Assembly (NCBI GenBank): GCA_947627545.1
Contig: CANQWK010000005.1
Coordinates: 1 to 64,000, forward strand
DNA from: an uncultured Clostridia bacterium
GTDB lineage: Bacteria; Bacillota; Clostridia; Christensenellales; UBA1242
Reading direction: 5' to 3'
DNA length: 64,000 nt
Below are positions 54,976-63,488 of this stretch, piece by piece. How positions within the stretch are numbered: the stretch's first letter is position 1; each line of letters opens with the position of its first letter. Both the position numbers and the translations under genes were made by a program. The notes beneath the pieces are model-generated. The model had not been told where the DNA came from. It did not search any database and saw nothing but the letters and a program-made list of their open reading frames with translations.

Positions 54976-55701
54976 ATGATAAAAATAGAAAATGTTAGCA
55001 TTAAATATATAAAAGATTATTATTCGCTTTATAACCTAAATTTAGAAATTAACGGCAATACAATTTTGTTTGGAGATGAAACAAGCGGAAACAATTTTTT
55101 ATTAAGAATTTTAGCAAAAATAGATAAGCATTATGAGGGCAACATTTTTGTTGACAATGTAAATTTAAAACAATTAAAAGATAAAGATTTAAACATTGCA
55201 TATTTGCCAAAACAAAATTATTTTTTTAAAAATAAAAGTATATTAAAAAATTTAACTTATCCATTAAAAATTAGAAAAATTGACGGTAAAAAAGCAAAAA
55301 ATGATGTAATTTTGATGTTAAAACAATATAATTTAGAAAATTTTTTAAAAAATATAGAAAATTCTAATTTAATTTTTAACAATAATTACAATTTAAAAAA
55401 ATTAAAAATTCGCAATTTTGAAAAAGATTTTTTAAATTGTAAAATGAAATATTTAAGTTTTTCTATGCAAAAAATTATTTTACTTTTGCGAGCAATTATT
55501 TGGAAACCTAATTATATTTTATTAGAAAATTTTTTTGAAAATTTAGATAGTAATTATTATGAACTTGCAAATGAAATTTTATTGAATTTAACAAAAACAA
55601 TTATAATAGCAACCGAAAAACAAAATGGAAATTTAACATCTTATAAAAATTTTTATGAAATATCCTTTAATGCTGGCAGCATTGTTACACCTAACAACTA
55701 A
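54976..55701 (+). CDS. degenerate ABC-ATPase-like protein, 241 aa
   Basis: The overall layout is that of an ABC transporter ATPase (MIKIENVSIKYIKDYYSLYN, then LNIAYLPKQNYFF as Q-loop region). All ATP motifs are altered: Walker A reads GDETSGNNF, without Lys or Ser/Thr; the signature reads LSFSMQ; Walker B plus catalytic Glu reads YILLENFFENLD. The frame is open and of full length, so a non-hydrolytic role is more likely than recent decay. No permease gene is adjacent. The mRNA is probably leaderless. Confidence 0.75.
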   Translation: MIKIENVSIKYIKDYYSLYNLNLEINGNTILFGDETSGNNFLLRILAKIDKHYEGNIFVDNVNLKQLKDKDLNIAYLPKQNYFFKNKSILKNLTYPLKIRKIDGKKAKNDVILMLKQYNLENFLKNIENSNLIFNNNYNLKKLKIRNFEKDFLNCKMKYLSFSMQKIILLLRAIIWKPNYILLENFFENLDSNYYELANEILLNLTKTIIIATEKQNGNLTSYKNFYEISFNAGSIVTPNN

Positions 55702-55713
55702 TAAATTTAAATT

Positions 55714-55742
55714 AAAAAATAAGGCTTGTGCCCTATTTTTTT
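55714..55742. terminator. bidirectional terminator
   Basis: An imperfect stem (55714-55725 with 55730-55742, one mismatch) with a TTGT loop and T tracts on both strands. It lies between the ABC-like gene and clpC, which converge. Confidence 0.7.
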
Positions 55743-55768
55743 AATTATTCTTAAAAGATATTAGTTAA

Positions 55769-58234
55769 TTATTCGGCTTGTTTGGTTAAAAAGGTCAATT
55801 TATCATTTTTGCAATCTACCAACAATTGTTGACCTGCTTTTACTTCTCCTTTTAACATTTTATCTGCCAATTCATCTTCAATTTTTGTGGTTATTAATCG
55901 GCGAAGTGGTCTTGCTCCAAAATCTTCATTTGTTCCGTTTTTAACAAGATAATTTAATGTTGCAGTTGTAAATTTTAGTTCTACTCCGCTCTGTTTTAAG
56001 TTTTTGTTTAAATCGGCAAGCATTTTCTTTGCAATTTCTTTTAAAACTGGTTGTGAAAGTTTGTTAAATTGAACAATGTTATCAATTCTGTTTATTAATT
56101 CTGGCTTAAAATATTTTTTAAGTTCGTTTAACATAACTGAAGATTTTTCTTCTTTGTTGCTATCTCCAAAACCTAAATTTACATTTGTTTTGTTAAGTTT
56201 ATCGCTGCCTATGTTAGAGGTTAAAATTACAATGGTGTTTTTAAAACTTACAACTTTACCGTGGCTATCGGTTAATCTGCCATCGTCAAGAATTTGAAGA
56301 AGCATATTAAACACTTCTGGGTGAGCCTTTTCAATTTCATCAAATAAAACTACGCTATAAGGTTTACGCCTTACCTGTTCGGTTAATTGACCGCCATCGT
56401 CAAAGCCAACATATCCTGGAGGGCTACCTATCAATTTGCTAACGCTATGAGCTTCCATAAATTCGCTCATGTCTAGGCGGATAATTTTATTTTCATCGTC
56501 AAAAAGTGCCTCGGCAAGTGCCTTTGACAATTCGGTTTTACCTACGCCTGTTGGGCCAAGGAACAAGAAACTTCCAATTGGACGGCGTGGGTCTCTTATG
56601 CCTATGCGGCTGCGTCTTATGGCTTTTGAAACCTTTTCAACTGCTTCGTCCTGCCCTTTAACACGTTCGGTTAACACTTTTTCAAGATGCAATAATTTTT
56701 CAGCCTCACCCTCGGTTAATTTGGTTAACGGAATGTTTGTCCATTTACTTACAACTTCTGCAATGTCTTGTTCATTGATTTCCGCACTTTCTGTTTGCAC
56801 TTTTGGTAAGGTTTTTTGCCTTTCAATTTCGTCCTTTATTTTTGTTATTTGGTCGCGCAATTTGCCAGCCTTATCGAAATCTTCTTGATTTACTGCATCT
56901 TCCTTTTCCGCCTCTAATTTTGTTAATTTTTCTTTTAAAGTTTTTATTTCCGCGCTTTCATAATTAGATTTAACTTTTGCTCGGCTTGATGCCTCATCAA
57001 TAAGGTCTATTGCTTTATCTGGCAAACTTCTATCTTGAATATATCTATCGCTTAACTCGGCGGCTGCTTTAATTGCAGCATCAGTTATTTTCACTTTGTG
57101 AAAAGCTTCGTAACTATCTCTTAGCCCACGCAAAATTTCTATTGTTTGCTCAACAGTTGGAGGGTCAACCGTTATTGGTTGAAAGCGGCGTTCTAGCGCC
57201 TTATCTTTTTCAATATATTTTCGATATTCATCGGTGGTTGTTGCACCTATTGTTTGCATTTCGCCACGTGCAAGATATGGTTTTAGCATATCAGCAGGGT
57301 TGGTTTCTCCTTTTTCACTGCCAACTTGGGCAAGAGTGTGAATTTCGTCAATAAACACAATAATATTTTGATTGGCAATTATAGTTTCTATCGCATTTTT
57401 AAGTTTTTCTTCCATGCTGCCACGATATTTTGTGCCTGCCATAAGTCCGCCTATATCTAGGCTATATATGGTTTTATTTTTAAGAAGAGCAGGGACATCG
57501 CCCGAAACAATCCTTCTTGCTAAACCTTCAACCACAGCGGTTTTACCCACACCAGCTTCTCCAATTAAAACCGGATTATTTTTTGTTTTGCGGCATAAAA
57601 TTTCAATCATGCGTTCAATTTCGTTTTCTCTGCCAATAATAGGGTCAATTTTTCCATTTTTTGCTCTAAGAGTTAAATCCGAACCCATTTCTAAAAGTTC
57701 GTCTGGAAGTTCACTTCTATATTCCTCTTGATTTTGTTTTCCTGTTCGGTTGCTTGTGTTTCCAACTTGAACAAAGCCATTAGTGTTAAAGCCGTTTGTT
57801 TGATTTGTTGCCATGTTTGTTATTAAACCGATTGCTCGGTTACGCATTTCAACAATGTTCAATTTTAAAACATTAACTAAAATATTAATAGCAAAACTAT
57901 CATCTTGGCTTAAAAGTGCAACTAAGAGATGTTCGGTTGAAATATATGCACTATGAGTGCGTTTTGCAACTGACGAAGCAATAACAATTAATTCCTTAAC
58001 TCGCGGAGTTATTTCTACCGTGTTAGTTGGCATGCCTTTGTTGCCAATTTGCATTAAAATATCTTCAATAATGTCGCTATCAATCCGATAAGTTTGCAAT
58101 AATTTTTTAGATTTGCTATCTACTTTGGTTAACGCATATAAAATATGTTCTGTGCCAACCTCATTGCCCATTTTTGCAGCAAATTGACTAGCAACTTGAA
58201 TAACTTTATTTGCTAAATCGGTTAAATTATACAT
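55769..58234 (-). CDS. clpC: ATP-dependent Clp protease ATPase subunit ClpC
   Basis: Hsp100/AAA+ unfoldase that feeds ClpP. The N-domain (1-145) has the two repeat motifs VGTEHILYAL and ISTEHLLVAL; Glu29 and Glu101 match the positions that bind phospho-arginine in B. subtilis ClpC. AAA1 has GEAGVGKTAVVEGLA. A middle domain with a UVR-like coiled coil is at about 420-470. AAA2 has GPTGVGKTELSKALA and VVLFDEIEKAHPEV. The 821 residues are typical. AAGGAG precedes the ATG, and the start overlaps the mcsB stop by 8 bp. It is the last gene of the ctsR operon. Confidence 0.97.
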   Translation of the reverse strand: MYNLTDLANKVIQVASQFAAKMGNEVGTEHILYALTKVDSKSKKLLQTYRIDSDIIEDILMQIGNKGMPTNTVEITPRVKELIVIASSVAKRTHSAYISTEHLLVALLSQDDSFAINILVNVLKLNIVEMRNRAIGLITNMATNQTNGFNTNGFVQVGNTSNRTGKQNQEEYRSELPDELLEMGSDLTLRAKNGKIDPIIGRENEIERMIEILCRKTKNNPVLIGEAGVGKTAVVEGLARRIVSGDVPALLKNKTIYSLDIGGLMAGTKYRGSMEEKLKNAIETIIANQNIIVFIDEIHTLAQVGSEKGETNPADMLKPYLARGEMQTIGATTTDEYRKYIEKDKALERRFQPITVDPPTVEQTIEILRGLRDSYEAFHKVKITDAAIKAAAELSDRYIQDRSLPDKAIDLIDEASSRAKVKSNYESAEIKTLKEKLTKLEAEKEDAVNQEDFDKAGKLRDQITKIKDEIERQKTLPKVQTESAEINEQDIAEVVSKWTNIPLTKLTEGEAEKLLHLEKVLTERVKGQDEAVEKVSKAIRRSRIGIRDPRRPIGSFLFLGPTGVGKTELSKALAEALFDDENKIIRLDMSEFMEAHSVSKLIGSPPGYVGFDDGGQLTEQVRRKPYSVVLFDEIEKAHPEVFNMLLQILDDGRLTDSHGKVVSFKNTIVILTSNIGSDKLNKTNVNLGFGDSNKEEKSSVMLNELKKYFKPELINRIDNIVQFNKLSQPVLKEIAKKMLADLNKNLKQSGVELKFTTATLNYLVKNGTNEDFGARPLRRLITTKIEDELADKMLKGEVKAGQQLLVDCKNDKLTFLTKQAE

Positions 58235-59153
58235 CTTTTTCTCCTTTTAAAAGTTTTTGCACTTCGCTTGATAAATTTATTAATTCGCTTTTTGCTACAA
58301 ATTCGCCTGTTTTTGTGGCTAATTGTTGCAATTTATTTAGTGTTGTTTGGCTAATTTTAACGAGGTTTAAATTTGAAGCAGTGCGAAGAATTGACAAGTG
58401 TTTTTTAAGTTCGTCATAATTTAGTAAATATGCCGATTTTAAAATTGCCAAACTTCTTAAAGAAGCGTCTAAAAGTTCATCATGATTAGATACATCTAAC
58501 ATTTTTGCACTTTCAATTTCTAGGTCTTGAAGTTTGTTTATCATTTTGTCAAATTCATCTATAATTTCATTTTCACTAAAACCTAAATTGCAAATTGTAG
58601 ATAACATGTAAATGTTTTTGTCCTTTGTTGCTGTTAAAGAATAACCTAATTTGCCTATGTTTTGCTTTACTTGTTCAATTTTGCCAAGCGAATTTATTGC
58701 ATTTAAATCAATAAGGCTTTCTATTTTTATGCCTGCACCTATTTTTGATAAATCACTCATTAAATAGCCATATGTGTCGTTATAGCACAAATTAACTTTA
58801 TTTGCCAAACTATTTGCAATTTCTTGCGCATTTAAAAAGCAAGTTTTGTTATAGCCTATGGTTGAACTAGTTATTGTTATATGTTCACCATTAAATAATG
58901 TTAAACTTGTGTTGGTTTTTTCATTAATCAAAAGGTTTGAACAATTTAAATTTTCAATTAAACCTGCAGTTTTTAACGCTTCTACAACTTTAGCATCGGT
59001 AGAATTTAGGTTTATTAAACTTAATTTATCTTTAAGGGCAGAAGTAATTTTACCTATAATTTCATTTTGCTTTTCAATTTCTAGTTTTGGAACAAATTTA
59101 TAATCTTTAACATTTCTAAAAATTTTAACTTTTGTGCTTATAACATTATTCAT
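58227..59153 (-). CDS. mcsB: McsB-like protein, arginine-kinase residues lost
   Basis: By position and alignment this is McsB, the protein-arginine kinase that marks proteins for ClpCP. At 308 residues it is shorter than the B. subtilis protein (about 360). Family motifs appear in altered form: SSRIRLARN is STKVKIFRN, NEEDHIRIQ is FNGEHITIT, and GYLTSCPTNVGTG is GYLMSDLSKIGAG. The catalytic Cys is replaced by Asp, and several nucleotide-binding Arg are Lys or missing. The region around GEGSE and the C-terminal RDIRRA segment are absent. Catalysis is therefore improbable; a scaffold or regulatory role with McsA, CtsR and ClpC is inferred. The start follows GGAGG and overlaps mcsA. Confidence 0.85.
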   Translation of the reverse strand: MNNVISTKVKIFRNVKDYKFVPKLEIEKQNEIIGKITSALKDKLSLINLNSTDAKVVEALKTAGLIENLNCSNLLINEKTNTSLTLFNGEHITITSSTIGYNKTCFLNAQEIANSLANKVNLCYNDTYGYLMSDLSKIGAGIKIESLIDLNAINSLGKIEQVKQNIGKLGYSLTATKDKNIYMLSTICNLGFSENEIIDEFDKMINKLQDLEIESAKMLDVSNHDELLDASLRSLAILKSAYLLNYDELKKHLSILRTASNLNLVKISQTTLNKLQQLATKTGEFVAKSELINLSSEVQKLLKGEKDV

Positions 59154-59643
59154 TTTCTGCCTCCAACTTTTGAATTTGCTTTTTTATTTTTGCAGCATCT
59201 TCATATCGTTCTTCTTTAACAGCTAAGTGCATCTCTTCTTTTAAATTTGCAATTTTTTCCGCCTTACTTTCTTTTTTCTTAACAACCGTTTTAGGTTTTG
59301 GTAAAACATCTTGTTTATGCGTTTCAAACGGAGCAATTCGTTTAACTATGTTTGCAATTTCTTCTCTAAATGCTTCGTAACAATTAGGACAACCTAGTTT
59401 TTGCGTGTTTTTAAATTCCCTTAAACTTGTTTTGCAAACCGGACAAGTAATATCGGCTACTTTTTCAAAACTTAAAAAGTCGGCAAAAGGGGCAAACATA
59501 TCATCAAATATGCTTGCTGGGTTGGTGTTAAAAACCCCCTCTTTAATCGCACAATCTCGGCACAAATTTGTTGTTTGGCTAACTCCATTAACCACTAATG
59601 TTGAATGATAAACACTTGGTTTTCCGCAACGGTCACATTTCAT
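59146..59643 (-). CDS. mcsA: McsA, zinc-finger/UVR partner of McsB
   Basis: A 165-residue activator protein. Zinc-binding CxxC pairs are intact: MKCDRCGKPS, LCRDCAIKE, ITCPVCKTS and LGCPNCYEA. The C-terminal UVR motif is at about 130-165 (LKEEMHLAVKEERYEDAAKI). In Bacillus McsA activates McsB and binds CtsR. It is preceded by AAGGAGG and overlaps mcsB by 8 bp. Intact McsA with a degenerate McsB is an unusual combination. Confidence 0.93.
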   Translation of the reverse strand: MKCDRCGKPSVYHSTLVVNGVSQTTNLCRDCAIKEGVFNTNPASIFDDMFAPFADFLSFEKVADITCPVCKTSLREFKNTQKLGCPNCYEAFREEIANIVKRIAPFETHKQDVLPKPKTVVKKKESKAEKIANLKEEMHLAVKEERYEDAAKIKKQIQKLEAENE

Positions 59644-59806
59644 AATTAAATCCTCCTTTAAAAATTGTGAACATTTTGTTTTATTTTTAATTTTATTCTT
59701 TAATAATTTCTTATTTTTTCAAAAAATTTTTTAAAATCTTCAATTTTTATTGATATTTTTAAGTTTTTTGCAATTTTTAGGTTAAATTTTTTTAATTTTT
59801 AAAATT

Positions 59807-60277
59807 TTAATGTTTATCATCTCCTTTTTGCATTAATTTTATTATAACTTGTTTTAAAATGTTTGCTCTTAAATTATTATCAATATTTATTGGATTATTT
59901 AGCGCCTTTGGGCTAATTGTGGTTTTTATTAGTTCACATTCGTGTGATGTTAGCAATTTTCTATCTTTTATATGATTTAATAATTGGCAACTTTCGGTTA
60001 AACTAATTGGTTTGTTGCAAAGTTCTAAGGCAGATTTTAAAAAATTATCATCATTATCTGTTAACCTGGAAACTTTAATGTAACCAGCACCGCCACGCTG
60101 ACTTTCCACCACAAAACCACGGTTAAGCGTAAACCTTGTGTTAAGCACGTAATTTATTTGACTAGGCACACAGGCAAAAAATTTGGCAAGGTCATTTCGA
60201 GATAGTTCAATAAAACTATCATCGTCTAGGCTTGACATTATAAATTGCTCAATAACATCACTTATGCTTTTGTTCAC
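59807..60277 (-). CDS. ctsR: CtsR, class III heat-shock repressor
   Basis: Winged-helix repressor of the clp genes. The N-terminal HTH has LSRNDLAKFFACVPSQINYVL, and the wing has the family signature SQRGGAGYIKV (usually RGGGGYI). A C-terminal helical domain follows. The 156 residues are typical. It starts at GTG (60275-60277) behind GGAGGG. It binds AGTCAAA heptads; a tandem CtsR box is present in its own promoter. First gene of ctsR-mcsA-mcsB-clpC, so the operon is autoregulated. Confidence 0.93.
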   Translation of the reverse strand: MNKSISDVIEQFIMSSLDDDSFIELSRNDLAKFFACVPSQINYVLNTRFTLNRGFVVESQRGGAGYIKVSRLTDNDDNFLKSALELCNKPISLTESCQLLNHIKDRKLLTSHECELIKTTISPKALNNPINIDNNLRANILKQVIIKLMQKGDDKH

Positions 60278-60318
60278 TATACCCTCCTTTTAAAAAAATT
60301 CAAACGCAAATATTTAAT

Positions 60319-60422
60319 CTAAATTTAAGTTTACAGGGGTTCCCATGAGAACTTGTTTCGAAATGGGGTTAAGGAGCAACCGCCTAAAGACTTACAATTT
60401 TTTGTAGCCACAAAAAATTTAG
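60319..60422. ncRNA. candidate structured RNA element in the ctsR leader region
   Basis: Within AT-rich DNA this stretch is GC-richer and has nested complementarity. CTAAATTT (60319-60326) pairs with AAATTTAG (60415-60422) as an outer stem. CCCAT (60342-60346) pairs with ATGGG (60363-60367), GGTT (60367-60370) with AACC (60378-60381), and TACAA (60393-60397) with TTGTA (60402-60406). On the minus strand it would lie in the ctsR 5' leader; on the plus strand it would be a separate small RNA. The Rfam raiA motif is one class I would test first, but I cannot verify it. No protein frame explains it. Confidence 0.35.
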
Positions 60423-60443
60423 TTTTAAAGGTGTGTTGCGACG

Positions 60444-60498
60444 TTTGACTTTCTTTGACCTTTGACTATATTGTAACACCCCGTTTTTTATTTGTCAA
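60444..60498 (-). promoter_or_regulatory. ctsR promoter with CtsR operator
   Basis: On the minus strand a strong promoter is visible: TTGACA (60493-60498), a 17-nt spacer and TACAAT (60470-60475). The CtsR box follows directly: AGTCAAA (60461-60467), GGTCAAA (60454-60460) and AGTCAAA (60444-60450). The last two have the exact 3-nt spacing of the CtsR consensus; the first is an extra abutting heptad. The operator covers the start of transcription, giving autorepression. Confidence 0.9.
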
Positions 60499-60514
60499 CT
60501 GTTTTTTGCCAATT

Positions 60515-60556
60515 TTTTAAAAAAATTTAGCAATCTTTTTATTAGACTGCTAAATT
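60515..60556 (-). terminator. terminator of uvrC
   Basis: A 9-bp stem (AATTTAGCA at 60524-60532 with TGCTAAATT at 60548-60556), extended inward by three more pairs past one mismatch. On the minus strand it is followed by a run of T (plus-strand A at 60519-60525). It separates uvrC from the ctsR promoter. Confidence 0.75.
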
Positions 60557-60646
60557 ATAATTCTTTTTATTAGAAATATTGTTTTAAAATATTGTTTTAG
60601 TTTAAGTTTGCAAGTAATATTGGACTAAAATTTAACTATATTATAA

Positions 60647-62458
60647 TTATTTATTAAATCTTTTATAAATGTTCAAGGCGGTTTGTTTGCTTATGCCTTT
60701 GGTTTGTTCTAGTTCTTGCAAAGTTGCGTTTTTTATGTTCTCTATTGTGCGGAATTTTCCTAACAACGCTCGGCGAGTTGCTGGGCCAACTCCGTCAATG
60801 CTTTCTAGCCCGCCACGGTACATTCCTTTTTGACGCAAACTACGGTTAAATGTTATTGCAAAGCGGTGGGCTTCATCTCGGGCAAGTTGAACAAGCCTTA
60901 ATGAATAACTCCCCTTCGACAACATATAAGGCAGTGGCTCGTTTGGTTTAAAAACCTCTTCTTCCCGCTTTGCTAAACTTATTAAATCATTTGGAAAATT
61001 ATATTTTTCCATAACTTCAACCGCTATGCCAAGTTGACCTTTTCCGCCATCTATAACAATTAAATCTGGCATTTGGCTAAAACTTATATCGTCACTTGAA
61101 AGTTTTTCCATGCGGCGTGTTAAAACTTCTCGCATTGAGGCAAAATCGTCAATAAATTCCACCGTTTCAATTTTAAATTTGCGGTACATAGATGGGGCTT
61201 TTTCGCCATTAATTAGCACAACCATACTTGCAACTGTGTAAGTGCCGTATGTGTGTGAAATATCGTAACATTCTATGCGTTTTGGCTCGTGTTTTAGCTT
61301 TAAATCCTTTTTAAGTTGTTTTATTGCGCCAATGCTTGCGTTTTGTTGTTTTATGGTTTTATCTAAATTTTTTTCTAGGTGCATTAAGGCATTTTTTTCG
61401 GCAATTTCTAAAAGTTTAAATTTAGTGCTGTCTATTTTAGGTTTGGTTACAACAATTTTCTTTTTAGCCTGATTTTGCAAAAATAGTTCAATTTCGTTGG
61501 TTTCAATTTCTGGCATTATAATTTCATCAACAATAAGCGGATGCGAAGAATAATATTGCATAATAAATTGAGTGTAAGCTTCGTTTATATCTAAATAATT
61601 TAAAATGTCAAAAGTTTCCACGCCCTGAAGTTTGCCGCCCCTGATGTTTAACACGCACATTGCTGAAAATTCGCCGCTGGTTTTTAGGTTAAACACATCA
61701 TAATCTACAAGGCTGCCTAAACTTGTTATTATTTTTGCTTTCATTTTGTTTAACATATTTAGCCTATCTCTAATTTTTATTGCTGTTTCATAATTTTGAG
61801 TAGATGAAGCAAGTTGCATTTTTTCTAGCAATATTTTTTCAACTTCGTCTGTTTCGCCTTTTAAAAAGCGAATTGCTTTGTTTACAATTTGAAAATAATC
61901 CTCTTTTGAAATATATTTAGCACAAGGTGCAGAACACAAGTGCATTTCGTAAAAAATGCAAGGTTTTAGCGGTTTTTTGTTTATAGCAAGCGGAAGTTTA
62001 CATTTTCGCAAAGCAAATGCATAATCCAAAATGCTTAGCACATCTTTGGCGGTTACTCCTGCCATATATGGCCCAAAATATTTGTCCGTTTTGTTAAGGC
62101 GGCGAGAAATTTCAAAATGCGGATAATCTTCTTTAAGGTTTATTTTTAAATACGCGTAAGTTTTGCTATCTTTTAGCAAAATGTTGTAATATGGCTTATA
62201 TTTTTTTATAAGGTTGTTTTCTAATGCAAGTGCTTCCATTTCATCATTAACAACAAAAAAATCAAAATCGCAAACATTTTCCACCATGTTGCGAACTTTT
62301 ATATGCTCTTGCTTACGCAAAAAATATTGGCTAACTCGCTTTTTTAAATTTTTTGCTTTGCCAACATATATCACATTTTCATCTTTGTCTTTCATAATGT
62401 AAACGCCTGGGTCGTTAGTCAAGCGTTTAACCTTATCTAAAACAATAGTTTTATCCAT
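60647..62458 (-). CDS. uvrC: excinuclease ABC subunit C
   Basis: Makes both incisions in nucleotide excision repair. The N-terminal GIY-YIG nuclease has DPGVYIMKD and NVIYVGKAKNLKKRVSQYF. A cysteine-containing segment (KPCIFYEMHLCSAPC) and a UVR motif (about 205-240) follow. The C-terminal RNase-H-like domain has CYDISHTYGTYTVASMV, IDGGKGQLG and RDEAHRFAITFNR. Tandem HhH motifs end the protein (LESIDGVGPATRRALL). The 603 residues are typical. There is no Shine-Dalgarno: an extended TATACT ends 6 nt before the ATG. Confidence 0.97.
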   Translation of the reverse strand: MDKTIVLDKVKRLTNDPGVYIMKDKDENVIYVGKAKNLKKRVSQYFLRKQEHIKVRNMVENVCDFDFFVVNDEMEALALENNLIKKYKPYYNILLKDSKTYAYLKINLKEDYPHFEISRRLNKTDKYFGPYMAGVTAKDVLSILDYAFALRKCKLPLAINKKPLKPCIFYEMHLCSAPCAKYISKEDYFQIVNKAIRFLKGETDEVEKILLEKMQLASSTQNYETAIKIRDRLNMLNKMKAKIITSLGSLVDYDVFNLKTSGEFSAMCVLNIRGGKLQGVETFDILNYLDINEAYTQFIMQYYSSHPLIVDEIIMPEIETNEIELFLQNQAKKKIVVTKPKIDSTKFKLLEIAEKNALMHLEKNLDKTIKQQNASIGAIKQLKKDLKLKHEPKRIECYDISHTYGTYTVASMVVLINGEKAPSMYRKFKIETVEFIDDFASMREVLTRRMEKLSSDDISFSQMPDLIVIDGGKGQLGIAVEVMEKYNFPNDLISLAKREEEVFKPNEPLPYMLSKGSYSLRLVQLARDEAHRFAITFNRSLRQKGMYRGGLESIDGVGPATRRALLGKFRTIENIKNATLQELEQTKGISKQTALNIYKRFNK

Positions 62459-62464
62459 AAAAAT

Positions 62465-62473
62465 AGTATAACA
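62465..62473 (-). promoter_or_regulatory. extended -10 of uvrC, leaderless-type
   Basis: On the minus strand TGtTATACT (62465-62473). Six bases (ATTTTT) separate it from the uvrC ATG. No convincing -35 is seen. Confidence 0.6.
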
Positions 62474-62561
62474 TATTTTTAATATATTTTGTATTTATTT
62501 AAACAAATTAATTTAAAATTTTACATTATACTAAATTGTAAAATAAAATCATACAATAGGT

Positions 62562-63488
62562 ATGAAATTTTTTAAAATTAGTTGGTTAAAAAAACATTGG
62601 TTTAAATTGGTTAGTTTATTCGCCTGTATTTTTTTATGTATTTATGTGCCAATGGTAGCAATAAAAAAAGCAAAAGACAATGAAATTTATAAAGAGCCTG
62701 TGGTTGACACTAAAATTTACACAGTTTGGCACATAGAAACTTTTGAAGGCGGAGGCAAATCTCGTTTGTCGTTTTTAAACAAAATTGCAAGACAAATTGA
62801 AAAAGAAAATGCTGGTGTTTTAATTATGGTTAAGTCCATTGAGCCTGAAAATCTTGAAAGTGAATTAATTGAAAATGAGCCAGATATTGTTTCTTTTGGT
62901 TTTGGAGTTGGCAAAGTTTTGTTGCCAAAATTGCAAGAAATAAATTCCACCTTTGATGTGCGAGATGGACTTGTAGAAAGCGGAAGTTTTAACAATAAAA
63001 TTTTTGCGTTGCCATATATTGTAAGTGGCTACGCAATGTTTAGCCAAGGTGGAGAAAATTTAAATTTTTATTGTGGTGAAAATGGTTATATAAATCCTAG
63101 CAATATTTATTCAAATTTAGGATTAAAAACTGACGAAAAACAAAGCCAGTATGAAGCATATAAAAAATTTATTTACAACAATAAAAGCACGCTTTTAGGT
63201 AGTGCAAGAGATGTTTTTAGAATTAACAATTTAAACAATATTGGTCGAATAAGTGCAAGCATATCGCCTGTTGATAGTTACACCGATTTAATTCAATATT
63301 TAGGGTTAACAAAAATTGACCAAATTACTGAAAAATTTTTAAGTTTAACACTTGATGATGAGCATCAAAGAAGTTTAATTGATTACTCACTTTTTAGCAG
63401 CAAATTTTACAAAATTTATTCAAGCGGAATATATAATGATATGGAGAATGCACTAATTAGTGCCGTAACGCCAAATGTGTTTGAATGA
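62562..63488 (+). CDS. membrane-anchored solute-binding-protein-like, 308 aa
   Basis: An N-terminal transmembrane helix (about 16-34) is followed by an extracellular domain. It resembles family-1 extracellular solute-binding proteins: IYTVWHIETFEGGGKSRLSF, then IEPENLESELIENEPDIVSF and FALPYIVSGYAMF. No lipobox is clear, so it is probably tethered by its N-terminus. No ABC permease or ATPase genes are adjacent. At 308 residues it is shorter than a normal sugar-binding protein (about 400), so a lobe may be reduced. It overlaps murB by 14 bp. The ligand is unknown. Confidence 0.72.
   Translation: MKFFKISWLKKHWFKLVSLFACIFLCIYVPMVAIKKAKDNEIYKEPVVDTKIYTVWHIETFEGGGKSRLSFLNKIARQIEKENAGVLIMVKSIEPENLESELIENEPDIVSFGFGVGKVLLPKLQEINSTFDVRDGLVESGSFNNKIFALPYIVSGYAMFSQGGENLNFYCGENGYINPSNIYSNLGLKTDEKQSQYEAYKKFIYNNKSTLLGSARDVFRINNLNNIGRISASISPVDSYTDLIQYLGLTKIDQITEKFLSLTLDDEHQRSLIDYSLFSSKFYKIYSSGIYNDMENALISAVTPNVFE

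Noticed and set aside
62540..62561. TACAAT close to the ATG at 62562 as a leaderless promoter
   Set aside because: The hexamer ends only 4 nt before the ATG, so the start point would fall inside the codon; no supporting -35.
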